From Lysobacterales bacterium (GTDB lineage: Bacteria; Pseudomonadota; Gammaproteobacteria; Xanthomonadales; Ahniellaceae), in contig JACPFU010000012.1 in NCBI GenBank assembly GCA_016182785.1, positions 1 to 64,000 of the forward strand: a stretch of DNA of 64,000 bases. Reading direction: 5' to 3'. Below are positions 1-8,594 of this stretch, piece after piece. How positions within the stretch are numbered: position 1 is the first letter of the stretch; every line of letters begins with the position of its first letter. A program made the position numbers and the translations under genes. Below the pieces are notes generated by a model that saw only the letters and a list, made by a program, of their open reading frames with translations, made no database searches and had not been told where the DNA came from.

Positions 1-111
1 AACCAATGGTGGCCCAGGGTGCACACGCACCCTCTCGATGAGGCCTGATACATAGATGCAGCCGGCTTCCGGCGATCAAAGCGGCGTTGACGAACGGGGC
101 GAGTCCATACA

Positions 112-258
112 TAGGAGCGGCACTTTGCCGCGACCGGAGACACGATGCGATCGTTGTTCGCGGCACGACGTGTTCGCAATGTCGCGGGTTCACGACACAA
201 CGCCTTCGCGATGACCGCGTGTAGCCGCGTCATCGGTCGCGGCAAAGTGCCGCTCCTA
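112..258. repeat. Inverted pair of GTAG-type REP elements
   Basis: Two perfect 25-bp inverted arms lie at 112-136 and 234-258. Each starts TAGGAGCGGCA and contains a GCGGCA-CTT-TGCCGC hairpin (6-bp stem). GTAGGAGCGGC-type REPs are known from Stenotrophomonas (SMAG), Xanthomonas and Pseudomonas and are linked to RAYT transposases. The head-to-head pair lies just downstream of the protease gene that reads toward it, a usual REP position, and could act as an mRNA 3' stabiliser or terminator. The first 110 bases hold no gene, only a small hairpin at 16-33 (7-bp stem, ACAC loop). Confidence 0.75.
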
Positions 259-287
259 CGACAGAACGGGGGCCATCGTCGGCGCGT

Positions 288-2894
288 CTAGTCGAAGCTG
301 TTCTTGAACAACGCGTCCGGCTGGAAGTTGACGCCGAGCGTGTAGGCGCCGTTGTCGGCATAGCCGGTCGAGGCGACCATGACCACGTACTGCTGGCCGG
401 CGACGATGCCGGTCGCGTAGGTGTTGCGCGAGGCGGTCGCGGGCACCGATGTCGAGTTCAGCACCGCGCCGCTGGCATCGTGCAACCGCAACTGGCCGGC
501 GAACTGCGGATTGGTCAGGGTCGCGTACATCACGCCTGCGAACGGGGCGGTGTAGCTCACGTACTCGATGGAGCCGATCAGCCCCAGATTGCCGGCGTAG
601 CCCGGATCGTCGCCGTTGCCGTTCAGTGAACCGGTGCGGTTCAACAGTGCTTGTTCGGGTCCGTCGATCTGCAGCGTGTAGTCGGCAGCGCCACCGCTGA
701 AATCAGCCTCGGACAGCACCGCTGCGGTGTTCGGAATGCCACCAAGGGCGGCAAAGACCAGCTGCGCGTCATCCCCCACACCGCCGTCGTAGGCGAGCGC
801 AAGCGGATCGTCGAGCACCTGCAGGAACACCGCCGCCATCGGATCCATCTCGGCATGACTCTCGACCACGCGCACGGTGGTGTTGCCGGAGGTCTTGAAG
901 CTGAATTCGATGCGGTCCACGTCGGTGATCCCGAACAGGTTCTGCGGGAAATCGACATCGCCATGCTGGTCCGGATACAGCGTGTATTCCTCGGACCCCG
1001 GCCCCATCGCCAGGACGGTGGCGCCCAAGGCATGCACACGTCCCCAGCCGTAGGTGGTGTCGTGGCCGGCGGCACCAAGCTCGATCGCGGACATGCGCAT
1101 GGCGCGATGCATGTCGTAGCGCGTCAGCGTGCCGCTGCCGCCGGCCATTTCCAGCATCAGCGCGCCGACCGCGGCGGCATTGGGTGTCGCCGCCGAGGTG
1201 CCGGAGAAGTTGGGGAATGCATCCGCATCGTCGCCGGTGTCGCTGCCGAAGAACGAGTTGTTGACGCGGTCGATCGAGAGGAAATCCGGCTTCTCGTAGG
1301 TGAAGGGTCCGACCGGGTTGCCGGCAGTGTCGAAGAAGCGCCGAAACGGGCCGCGTCCGCTGTAGGCCTCCGCCACATCGCGATTGCTGAACGGAGCCGC
1401 GCCGATGGCGATCGAGTTCGGCGTGCCGGCATGTGGTGTCAGCGTACCGCCGCCACCGTTGTACTCGTCCATCGTCACCTGCCAGGCACCGTTGGCAAAG
1501 AACTGGTACTTGAAGGTGAGGCCAGCGGCGGCTCCGGAAATGCGCTTGACCGCCATGTTCAACACCAGCGGCGCGCCAGTGTTGTTGGTGATGGTGACGC
1601 TATCGATCGGATCGCCACCGATGTTGTTCACGGTCGAGTTCGTGACCAGCACATTGACCGCCGCATTCCAGACCTCAAGACTCAGGTCGGTGGTCGCGCT
1701 ACCCATCGGCTGCGACCACTGCAGCACGACGCTGACCGATACCGGGTTGGCCGCTGTGCCGCTCGGCATGGTGATCTGCTGGACCTCGTCACCACCCGAG
1801 AACTGGTGGTAGTTGTCGGCATCACCGTCGGAGAACACCGACTCGTAGCTGAGGTTGGCGTAATTGTGATTCAGGGCGAAATACAGGCCGCCATTGGTGA
1901 CGAAGGTATCCACCGCCTGAGCGACCACGCCATCCTGGTAGAAGGGTTCGGCGAAATAGACGTAGTCGTCGTTGATGATGTCCATGTTGGCCGCAGCCAG
2001 CCCCGCGATGTTGGCCGCGAAATTCGCCTGCCCGCCGGTGGCGGTCGCAAACACCAGCTGAGTGGTATCGGGCGCGATGTCGTGGATCAGCTCCATCATC
2101 GCGCGGCCTTCGTCAGTCGGGCTGCCGCCGACCATGTCGGCGAGCACACCCACTCGCACTCCCGCCGGCAGGTCGCCGCTGCCCTGCGAGGTCGCGACAC
2201 CGCCGCCGATGCGATTCGCCGAATCGGACAGCGTGCCAATGCGCAGGCTGGTGCCATTTGCGGTCGGAAACACGCGTCGCACCGCTTCCACTTCCAGCGC
2301 CTGCTCGGCCTGGTTGCCAACCACGCCCTGGGCCTTCGCCAGTGGCAGTGCGTGCGCGGGCGACGGCGTCTTTCCGGTCATGCCGCCGGCCGCATGCACC
2401 GCGGCGATGCCGGGCAGCATCGCCACGTCGAGCAAACGCTGCACGGGCACCAGGGCGGAAACCACGTGAAACGCCGGCGCCGGGGCCGACGCGAGGATTT
2501 CGACACCGGGTACCCCGGCGAGACCGTTCATCGCGCGCCCGACATCGGCAACCACGGTGAGGTCCACCACGACCTTGTCGCGTTGCACCTGGAACAACTC
2601 GCCGTAGGTGCTGCCATCGACCAGGCGAAAGCGAGCGGGATTGGCGGCATCCGCGCTTCCATCCAGCGCGGCTGCGGCCAACTCCTGCAGCGTATCGGGC
2701 AGACGTCGCGCCGCACTTCGTTGTGCCGGATCGAGATCCGATCGGGTCTCCCACTGCGGGCGGCCGGGCAACACCTGCACCGGCGGCAGCGCGCCAGTCT
2801 CGACCGGATCATCGCCGGTTCCGGGCCGATCCCCTGCCGCTGCGAAAGCAGCTGCGAGGAGGCCGAGGAAAAGCAGGCAGACGCGCGCGTGCAT
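288..2894 (-). CDS. Secreted subtilisin-like (S8) peptidase with C-terminal PPC-like region
   Basis: 868 aa. It has a clear signal peptide (about residues 1-20, ending AAAFAAAG) and a subtilisin-like core. The catalytic Ser motif GTSAATPNAAA places the nucleophile at S567, and a catalytic-Asp-like site is GTLSDS, D224. Where subtilisins carry HGT before the ..HDIAPD segment, this protein reads DEGRAMMELIHDIAPD, so the His position is occupied by E262. That is seen in a branch of S8 proteins and recalls the Glu of sedolisins. The oxyanion Asn region may be ALNHN. The last ~200 residues look like a PPC/beta-sandwich domain (GQQYVVMVA...GAYTLGV). The protein ends ALFKNSFD, a short motif shared with other secreted proteins here. 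Start ATG at 2894 has a good GGAGG site. Probably an extracellular protease; activity is uncertain because of the His change. Confidence 0.85.
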   Translation of the reverse strand: MHARVCLLFLGLLAAAFAAAGDRPGTGDDPVETGALPPVQVLPGRPQWETRSDLDPAQRSAARRLPDTLQELAAAALDGSADAANPARFRLVDGSTYGELFQVQRDKVVVDLTVVADVGRAMNGLAGVPGVEILASAPAPAFHVVSALVPVQRLLDVAMLPGIAAVHAAGGMTGKTPSPAHALPLAKAQGVVGNQAEQALEVEAVRRVFPTANGTSLRIGTLSDSANRIGGGVATSQGSGDLPAGVRVGVLADMVGGSPTDEGRAMMELIHDIAPDTTQLVFATATGGQANFAANIAGLAAANMDIINDDYVYFAEPFYQDGVVAQAVDTFVTNGGLYFALNHNYANLSYESVFSDGDADNYHQFSGGDEVQQITMPSGTAANPVSVSVVLQWSQPMGSATTDLSLEVWNAAVNVLVTNSTVNNIGGDPIDSVTITNNTGAPLVLNMAVKRISGAAAGLTFKYQFFANGAWQVTMDEYNGGGGTLTPHAGTPNSIAIGAAPFSNRDVAEAYSGRGPFRRFFDTAGNPVGPFTYEKPDFLSIDRVNNSFFGSDTGDDADAFPNFSGTSAATPNAAAVGALMLEMAGGSGTLTRYDMHRAMRMSAIELGAAGHDTTYGWGRVHALGATVLAMGPGSEEYTLYPDQHGDVDFPQNLFGITDVDRIEFSFKTSGNTTVRVVESHAEMDPMAAVFLQVLDDPLALAYDGGVGDDAQLVFAALGGIPNTAAVLSEADFSGGAADYTLQIDGPEQALLNRTGSLNGNGDDPGYAGNLGLIGSIEYVSYTAPFAGVMYATLTNPQFAGQLRLHDASGAVLNSTSVPATASRNTYATGIVAGQQYVVMVASTGYADNGAYTLGVNFQPDALFKNSFD

Positions 2895-2977
2895 GATGAC
2901 CTCCGGCTGGGCGCGCCCAGAAGCGGACGCGACCAGCAGGACCCTACGCCGCGCGCATCACGCCGGCTTGACCTGAA

Positions 2978-3346
2978 TCAACCAAAGAACACGGCCGCGA
3001 ACTTGTTGCCGTCGAGGTCGCGGAAATACGCGGCGTAGAAGCCCTCGCTGCGCTGGCCCGGAGCACCTTCGTCACTGCCGCCGAGTTGCAGCGCCTTGGC
3101 GTGCAGGCGATTCACCTGCTCCTTGCTGGTCGCATGCAGCGCCAGCATCGAGCCGTTGCCGATCGTGGCCGGTTGGCCGTTGAACGGCTTGATCACGCCG
3201 ACGCCGGGGCTGTGCTCGCCATTCGACCAGGCGACGCCGGTTTCGCCTTCCCAGACGTGCTTGGCGTTGAATTCGGCGAAGAGCGCTTCAAAGAACGCGA
3301 CGGCGCGCGGCAGATCATTGGTTCCGACGAGGGCATAGGCAAGCAT
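2978..3346 (-). CDS. VOC (glyoxalase/bleomycin-resistance fold) family protein
   Basis: 122 aa from the ATG at 3346 (MLAYALVGTNDLPRAVAFF), a typical start for single-domain VOC proteins, where the first beta strand is followed by a helix. An upstream in-frame start at 3394 would add a basic, unfolded-looking leader and is not preferred. The C-terminal RDLDGNKFAAVFF is the standard closing strand of the family and carries the usual D-G-N/K signature. Members are small metal-dependent enzymes or binding proteins; the substrate cannot be told from sequence. It stands 83 bp upstream of the protease gene on the same strand, with no sign of functional linkage. Confidence 0.85.
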   Translation of the reverse strand: MLAYALVGTNDLPRAVAFFEALFAEFNAKHVWEGETGVAWSNGEHSPGVGVIKPFNGQPATIGNGSMLALHATSKEQVNRLHAKALQLGGSDEGAPGQRSEGFYAAYFRDLDGNKFAAVFFG

Positions 3347-3422
3347 GGTGCGATCCGTTGTTGGGGGGGAGCGCCGTTGTCGTCCTCTGCGCATCCCCAG
3401 TCAAGTGCGGAAACGCCCGATT

Positions 3423-3995
3423 TCACTCCGTCTCGACAAACTCGTGCAGCAACGTGCTCAAACGCCGCGCCGGGTCGCCGCGATAGAGCACGTCGGAGAC
3501 GAACCAACGGAACCCCACGCGCTGCAGCTCGACCACGTCGGTCCACACGATGGCGCGGTTGCGATGCGCCTTGGAATAGCGTTCGTCGATGTGGATCACG
3601 GTCACCGTGATGCGCGCTCGATCACCGTCGATCACCGGCTCGGCGAGCGCGACTTCATGCGCTCCCTCAACGCCATCGACCAGCAGATCGCCTTCGAGCA
3701 TGCGCGGTTTCTCATCCGCCGCCGCCTGCGCTGCATAGACCGCGGCGGCGGCCTCGGCGCGATCGACTTGCACGACCAGTTCGGGCGCCAGGAACATCTC
3801 CAGGTCGCGCCGCTCGGCCTTGCTCGACAACCCGGCACCGGGATGCGCCAGCGCCCAGCGATACATGCCGGCCGCGGCATTGCGGACCTGTTCCGGTTCG
3901 GACGGCAGCGGCGTCAACGACGCCGCCTCGTGCGGCGGCAACCAGCACGCAGCTGCCACCAGCATGCCAGCAAGGATGCGAGCCTGGATGCGCAT
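3423..3995 (-). CDS. Exported protein of unknown function, 190 aa
   Basis: Start chosen at ATG 3995 because it follows the upstream gene's stop by 4 bp and gives a signal peptide (MRIQARILAGMLVAAACWL, cleaved near PPHEA). Longer readings toward 4346 run through the coding sequence of the neighbour and are not believed. The mature part is a mixed alpha/beta domain: a helix-rich stretch, then alternating strands (ARITVTVIHID, AIVWTDVVELQRVGFRWFVSDVLYRG). The final part resembles NTF2-like or Tsi-type folds in pattern only, and no family was recognised. It is likely co-transcribed with the next exported protein and may be its partner. Confidence 0.65.
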   Translation of the reverse strand: MRIQARILAGMLVAAACWLPPHEAASLTPLPSEPEQVRNAAAGMYRWALAHPGAGLSSKAERRDLEMFLAPELVVQVDRAEAAAAVYAAQAAADEKPRMLEGDLLVDGVEGAHEVALAEPVIDGDRARITVTVIHIDERYSKAHRNRAIVWTDVVELQRVGFRWFVSDVLYRGDPARRLSTLLHEFVETE

Positions 3996-3999
3996 CGCG

Positions 4000-5079
4000 C
4001 TATTGCACCTTCTTGGCGGCTTTGGCGGCTTTGGCGGCTTCGGCCGCTTCCACGGCGGCAGCCGCCTCGCGGCCGTCGCCGGCGCAAGAGCCGGTGTCCG
4101 CTGCGGGCGCCGCTGCCTGCTCGGCTTCCAGCGCCATCTCGGCGTCGGTCTTGCGGTCCGCTTCCCATCGTTCCATCGAATCGGCCATCTCGGTGCCGAC
4201 CCACTGGTCGCGCCAGTAGCGCATGCGGAAATCGTGCGACAGGTCGACGCCGAACACGCGCGCATCGATGTGCAGCGTGGCACGATCGGCAAGCGCATCG
4301 CGTTCGCTGAAACGCACGCTGTCGAGGATCTGGTCGGCATCGACATCGTAGGCGGCGAGCACCTGCTTCACCGTGCGCAGCAGCGCATCGCCATGCACGA
4401 CCGCATCCTCGAAGGACAGCAGCTGCACGTCCTCGAAGCGCTTGACCCCAGTCTGCCGCACCAGTGCCGACACCGCGTCGAGTGCGCGACGCAGACGTGC
4501 GGCGTCGGCGAAATCAACGCGCCCGATCCAGTCCTGCACCGCGTACATCAGCCGCGTCATCTGCTGCACTTCGTCGGCGTTCATGTCCTGGTCGCTGGCG
4601 ATCTCGGTCAACATCGCGCCGAAGCCGAGGTTGAACTCCATCGCCCGCTTCGACGCCGATTCGGCGATTTGCGGCTGCCATTCCGCGATCAGTTGCTCCA
4701 CGCCCTCGGCGGTTTGCAGCTTGCGCCAGACCATCTCCGCCTCATCTTCTGCCGCCTCGATCGCCGCCGGCTCGGCCGTGGCGGCTTCGGTCGTCGCCGC
4801 CTTCGCCGCTGCAGCACGACGTCTCGCCGCGGACTCGTCCCACTGCTTCGCGATCTGCGCGATGTCCTTGTCGTGTTCGTTGGCTTCGAGCAGCGCCGCA
4901 AAGTCGTTCTGCTTCAGCGCCAGCAGCACGGCGTCCGGCAGATCAGTCACCCGCGTCGGCGGCTGCGGCGCCTGCTGCGTCACTGCGGGCGCGAGCTTCG
5001 CGGTCGCCACCGCCACCTCTCCCGCCGTCGCCACCATCGTCGCCAGGGCCAACGCCAAACCGCAACCGATCCGTTTCAT
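4000..5079 (-). CDS. Exported alpha-helical protein of unknown function, Ala/Lys-rich tail
   Basis: 359 aa from ATG 5079 (MKRIGCGLALALATMVATA), which has a GGAGAAGG ribosome site; the ATG 12 bases upstream has none. A signal peptide precedes a low-complexity Ala/Glu-rich region (about residues 85-115), then a helical domain of about 200 residues. The tail alternates Ala, Lys and Glu (AAEAAKAAKAAKKVQ) and is encoded by a 9-bp GC-rich repeat around 4014-4040. Many regular amphipathic helices suggest a periplasmic scaffold or coiled-coil protein. It lies directly upstream of the second exported gene (stop TAG 4000-4002, next ATG 3995). No family was recognised and no enzyme motif seen. Confidence 0.65.
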   Translation of the reverse strand: MKRIGCGLALALATMVATAGEVAVATAKLAPAVTQQAPQPPTRVTDLPDAVLLALKQNDFAALLEANEHDKDIAQIAKQWDESAARRRAAAAKAATTEAATAEPAAIEAAEDEAEMVWRKLQTAEGVEQLIAEWQPQIAESASKRAMEFNLGFGAMLTEIASDQDMNADEVQQMTRLMYAVQDWIGRVDFADAARLRRALDAVSALVRQTGVKRFEDVQLLSFEDAVVHGDALLRTVKQVLAAYDVDADQILDSVRFSERDALADRATLHIDARVFGVDLSHDFRMRYWRDQWVGTEMADSMERWEADRKTDAEMALEAEQAAAPAADTGSCAGDGREAAAAVEAAEAAKAAKAAKKVQ

Positions 5080-5233
5080 CGCCTTCTCCATTTGAGGAAC
5101 TTCGTGAACGCGAGACCGATGCTATCGGGGTCCGGCCGCAACACCTGTCCCTGAAGTCACCCCGATCGGGCGCGACGAGGGCAGGTCGCAGGCCACGCCC
5201 TCAGGCTGCGGCCAGTCCGGTTCTCCGCGAGGC

Positions 5234-5263
5234 TTGCCGTCGGAGGCCGGTGATCGCGATAAT
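5234..5263 (+). promoter_or_regulatory. Sigma-70-like promoter for the S9 peptidase gene
   Basis: TTGCCG at 5234-5239 and GATAAT at 5258-5263 are separated by 18 bp; the -35 matches consensus at 4 of 6 and the -10 at 5 of 6 positions. They are the best promoter elements in the 244-bp region between the divergent genes and leave a leader of about 55 bases before the ATG at 5324. Confidence 0.5.
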
Positions 5264-5323
5264 TGCGAATTGTAAACGGCGCCGCAAAGGCGCTGCCCGC
5301 CCCACCCTCCGCGAGGAAACCCC

Positions 5324-7315
5324 ATGTTCTGGAAACGCCCGGCCGCCGCGCTCGCAGCGGCCTTCCTGATGATGTCCGCTGCCGCTGCCGCCGCGCCGCC
5401 CGCGCTCGAGACCATGCTCAAGCGGCCGCTGTTCTACCAGATGGGCATCTCCCCGGACGGCAAGCACCTGGCCGCGACCGTGCCGATGGGCGACGACCGC
5501 ACCATCCTTGCCGTGCTCGATCGCGAAACCCTCAAGGTGACTGCGACCTTGCAGTTGCGCGAGGACGAGCATGCATCGAGTTTCGTCTGGGCCAATGACC
5601 AGCGCATCCTGGTCATGCCTTCGAAGAAGCTCGGCCTGCTGGATCAGCCGTTTGCCACTGGCGAGATCTATGCCGTCGATGCGGACGGCAGCCGGCCCAA
5701 GATGCTGTTCGGCTACCGCACGCAAGACGACGGCTTGAGTACGAGCCACTTGGTCAAGCAGGAATGGGCAGGGGCCTCGGTGCTGCACCGCCTGCCTGAA
5801 AACAAGAACGAAGTGCTGATCGGCGTGTATCCCTGGCGCGATGCCGAGACCGCGCTGCCGGAAGTGCGCACCATGGACGTTCGCACCGGCCGCACCAATG
5901 CGGTCACGCGCGCGCCGATGCCGCGGTCGTCGTTCCTGACCGACAACGACGGTCACGTGCGTCTCAATATCGCGCTGCGCGTAGATCATACGCAAGTCAT
6001 CCACGTGCGCGCGGCGAAGGGCGGCGAGTGGAGCGTCCTGCACGACGAGCGCGACAGCGGCTATGCGCTCGTGCCGCTGGCCTTCGAGGCCGACGGCAAG
6101 CACGTGCTGGCGCGTCGCGAGCAGGCCAAGGGCGCAGACTCGCTGGTGCGCTGGAACATCGACGACAACACTCAGAAGGAAATCGCGCCGTCCGGTGTAG
6201 CCAACCCCAACGACGTGTTGATGGATGCAGCAGACCGCACGCCCTATGCATGGATCAGTCATCCGGACCGCCCGCAGGTCACCTTTCTCGATCCGGATTC
6301 TCGCGAAGCACGGTTGTTGAAGTCGCTGAACGAGACATTCCCAGGCCAGCACGTAGTGCCGACCGGCTTCACCCGTGACGGCGGACTCGCTTTGGTCTCG
6401 GTTGCAAGCGACCGCAATCCCGGGGAGTTCTACCTGATCGACACCGGGACCATGAAGGCGCGCTTTCTGGCCTCAACACGCCAGTGGATCGACCCGAAAC
6501 AGATGGGCGAGTCGCGCCCGGTCGCGATCAAGGCGCGCGATGGCACCACCCTGCATGGCTATCTCTTCCTGCCCGCAGACAAGCCCGCGAAGCAACTGCC
6601 ACTAGTGGTCAACCCACACGGTGGACCGCACACCACTCGCGACTACTGGATGTTTGACGAGGAGGCCCAGATCTTCGCCAGCCGAGGCTATGCCGTGCTC
6701 AAGGTCAACTTCCGCGGCTCGGCTGGGTACGGCACCCAGTTCCAGCTCGCTGGTCAACGAGAATGGGCTGGACTGATGCAGGACGACCTGGCCGATGCGG
6801 TGCGCTGGACTATCTCGGAGGGCTATGCCGACAAGAACCGCATCTGCATCTATGGCGCGAGCTACGGCGGCTATGCAGCATTGATGAACTCGGCGCGCTA
6901 TCCCGAGCTGTACCGCTGCACGGTGGGCTACGTCGGCGTCTACGATCTGCCGTTGATGTACAGGGATGGCGACACCCCGGAGACCATGTTTGGCCGCGCG
7001 GACTTGGACTTGGCGATCGGCAAGGAAGACCTGGATGAAGCGTCGCCATTGCGCCACGCCGAGAAGATCACCATGCCGGTGATGCTGGTCCACGGCGGCG
7101 AAGACTTCCGCGTGCCGCAGAAGCACGCCGACCGCATGCGCGAGGCGCTGAAGAAGGCCGGCAACGAGCCGGAATGGCTGGTCAAGCGCAGCGAGGGCCA
7201 CGGCTTCTACGTCACCGAGAACCGCATCGAGCTCTACACCAAGCTGCTCGCCTTCTTCGACCGCCACATCGGCGAAAACGCGAAACCCGCGCAAGCGGCC
7301 AAGCCCGCGCAATAG
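5324..7315 (+). CDS. Exported S9 family prolyl-oligopeptidase-type peptidase
   Basis: 663 aa with a signal peptide (cleaved after about residue 24, AAAAAA). An N-terminal seven-bladed-propeller-like region (about 35-390) is followed by an alpha/beta-hydrolase domain. Catalytic triad by motif: S513 in GASYGGYAAL, D594 in VHGGEDFRVP, H626 in EGHGFY, in the family order Ser-Asp-His. Members are exo- or oligopeptidases (acylaminoacyl- or dipeptidyl-peptidase type) acting on short peptides, here in the periplasm. The ATG has a GAGGAAA ribosome site. The gene stands alone: a strong hairpin follows, and the upstream promoter region is shared with a divergent operon. Exact substrate preference cannot be read from sequence. 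Confidence 0.93.
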   Translation: MFWKRPAAALAAAFLMMSAAAAAAPPALETMLKRPLFYQMGISPDGKHLAATVPMGDDRTILAVLDRETLKVTATLQLREDEHASSFVWANDQRILVMPSKKLGLLDQPFATGEIYAVDADGSRPKMLFGYRTQDDGLSTSHLVKQEWAGASVLHRLPENKNEVLIGVYPWRDAETALPEVRTMDVRTGRTNAVTRAPMPRSSFLTDNDGHVRLNIALRVDHTQVIHVRAAKGGEWSVLHDERDSGYALVPLAFEADGKHVLARREQAKGADSLVRWNIDDNTQKEIAPSGVANPNDVLMDAADRTPYAWISHPDRPQVTFLDPDSREARLLKSLNETFPGQHVVPTGFTRDGGLALVSVASDRNPGEFYLIDTGTMKARFLASTRQWIDPKQMGESRPVAIKARDGTTLHGYLFLPADKPAKQLPLVVNPHGGPHTTRDYWMFDEEAQIFASRGYAVLKVNFRGSAGYGTQFQLAGQREWAGLMQDDLADAVRWTISEGYADKNRICIYGASYGGYAALMNSARYPELYRCTVGYVGVYDLPLMYRDGDTPETMFGRADLDLAIGKEDLDEASPLRHAEKITMPVMLVHGGEDFRVPQKHADRMREALKKAGNEPEWLVKRSEGHGFYVTENRIELYTKLLAFFDRHIGENAKPAQAAKPAQ

Positions 7316-7327
7316 GTCGTCACGAAC

Positions 7328-7359
7328 CGGCCGGCCCGCATGCAGCTGCGGGTCGGCCG
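7328..7359 (+). terminator. Strong hairpin after the S9 peptidase gene
   Basis: A 13-bp stem (7328-7340 with 7347-7359, one G-U pair) and a 6-base loop begin 12 bases after the stop codon. No T-run follows, so this is either a weak intrinsic terminator or an mRNA 3' stabilising structure. The rest of 7360-7506 shows nothing clear. Confidence 0.45.
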
Positions 7360-7506
7360 AAGCGCGTTGCTGCTCGCCGCAATTCGCCTGCGAAGCGGCG
7401 GTGACAAACGCATCCCGTCGTCGCCAGCTTCGGGCCCTGCGCATTCGCGCGTTGCGACGCGATGTTTCGAGCAGTTCCAGGGCACGCAACCCATGCACCG
7501 AGTGAT

Positions 7507-7536
7507 TCATGCCAAATATTGCATGAGGCGTAAAAT
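7507..7536 (+). promoter_or_regulatory. Promoter/operator of the HigBA-type module
   Basis: An inverted repeat, TCATGC (7507-7512) and GCATGA (7521-7526) with an 8-base AT-rich spacer, lies immediately upstream of TAAAAT (7531-7536), a -10-like box 18 bases before the toxin ATG. This is where a HigA-type antitoxin would bind to repress its own operon. Confidence 0.5.
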
Positions 7537-7554
7537 GCGCGCCTAATACCACTC

Positions 7555-7881
7555 ATGAAGCGCGTCGTTTGGGCTGGCAGCAGCAGGGAGGAACTTCGAG
7601 CCTTCCCACCGGAAGCCAGACGGGAGGCTGGTTTTCAGCTGAGCAAGGTTGAGGCGGGCAACGACCCTGACGATTGGAAACCGATGCCCGACATCGGTGC
7701 CGGCGTTCGGGAGATTCGCGTTCGAAGCTCAGACGGAGCGTTTCGCGTGATCTACGTGACGAACATCGGAAGCGTGGTGCACGTCTTGCACGCGTTTCAG
7801 AAGAAGACACAAAAGGCGAGCCTGCTCGATCTGCGCATCGCGAGGCAACGCCTGAAGCAAGTACGGGGTGACCATCCATGA
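7555..7881 (+). CDS. higB: HigB/RelE-type toxin (phage-derived Gp49-like family)
   Basis: 108 aa. The pattern is that of Gp49-like/HigB-type RelE-superfamily toxins: an N-terminal helix with EELRAFPPEARREAG, a central MPDIGAGVREIRVRSSDGAFRVIYV, and the C-terminal VHVLHAFQKKTQKASLLDLRIARQRLKQ. These proteins cleave mRNA on the ribosome. The toxin gene comes first and overlaps the antitoxin by 4 bp (ATGA at 7878), the order typical of higBA. A palindrome and -10 box sit just upstream. The toxin is complete in length and shows no damage, so the module is probably functional. Confidence 0.88.
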   Translation: MKRVVWAGSSREELRAFPPEARREAGFQLSKVEAGNDPDDWKPMPDIGAGVREIRVRSSDGAFRVIYVTNIGSVVHVLHAFQKKTQKASLLDLRIARQRLKQVRGDHP

Positions 7882-8183
7882 AGCGCTCAACCCAACCTGC
7901 CGGCACCAAAGCAATCACCCCCGGCGATCCGCGTGGCGTGTTCTTTGATCTGTTCGATGCTGATGAAGCCGCAGAACTGACGATGCGCGCCGATCTGCTG
8001 CGCGGTCTTCAGGCATGGTTGGCCGCAACGGCGACGCAGACCGCAGCAGCCCGAACGCTCGGCACCACGCAGGCGCGCATCTCCGACATCAAGCGCGGCA
8101 AGATCGACCGGTTCAGCCTCGACCTGCTGGTTCGTTTTGCTGCACGCGCCGGACTGCGACCGGTCTTGAAACTCGCAGCCTGA
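7878..8183 (+). CDS. higA: HigA-type antitoxin, XRE helix-turn-helix
   Basis: 101 aa. The C-terminal half is a helix-turn-helix of the XRE/Cro class: TAAARTLGTTQARISDIKRGKIDRF contains the recognition helix, followed by DLLVRFAARAGLRPVLKL. The N-terminal part (about 1-35, ITPGDPRGVFFDLFDADEAAEL) is the likely toxin-binding segment. It overlaps the toxin gene by 4 bp and should neutralise the toxin and autoregulate through the palindrome at 7507-7526. Confidence 0.88.
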   Translation: MKRSTQPAGTKAITPGDPRGVFFDLFDADEAAELTMRADLLRGLQAWLAATATQTAAARTLGTTQARISDIKRGKIDRFSLDLLVRFAARAGLRPVLKLAA

Positions 8184-8203
8184 TTGCGAACGGATTCCTC
8201 GGC

Positions 8204-8560
8204 CTACTCCGACGACGTGATCCACCGCAGTCTCGCGTCCAACGCTGCCTCCGCGGTCGTGAGCGGGAATTCGCGCCCGTCGCACACGGCGACGCGCCGG
8301 GCGCAGTCGATCTGCAGTGTGAGATCGACCGGAACATGATTGCCGGGGTACTTGCGCAACCGCCATTGAACGACGTCGTCGCCGATCCAGGCGGCGCTGT
8401 CGAGTGACCAGTGCACATCGCGGAACGCGAAGATCGGCGTGTTCGCGGCCAGCTCGACCAGAACCGGCGACTCGATCCACAGCGACATCCGCACCTCCCA
8501 CGGCGAAGTCACCACCGCCCAGCGTCCGCCCGGCGCCACGAGCGAGCTGTCCGCCGTCAT
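8204..8560 (-). CDS. Hypothetical protein, about 118 aa
   Basis: Start placed at ATG 8560 (MTADSSLVAPGGRW); an upstream start at 8581 is possible. It is soluble, with no signal or membrane segment. The pattern RWAVVTSPWEVRMSLW, IFAFRDVHWSLDSAAWIGDDVVQWRLRKYPGNHVP, VDLTLQIDCARRVAVCDGREFPLTTAEAALDARLRW suggests a small beta-rich domain with conserved Trp residues. No family recognised. It lies convergent with the antitoxin gene (20 bp) and 34 bp downstream of the hutU stop on the same strand, so it may be read through from hutU. Confidence 0.6.
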   Translation of the reverse strand: MTADSSLVAPGGRWAVVTSPWEVRMSLWIESPVLVELAANTPIFAFRDVHWSLDSAAWIGDDVVQWRLRKYPGNHVPVDLTLQIDCARRVAVCDGREFPLTTAEAALDARLRWITSSE

Positions 8561-8594
8561 GTCGGCTGCTCGACGAACCAAGCCGGGCTGGACC

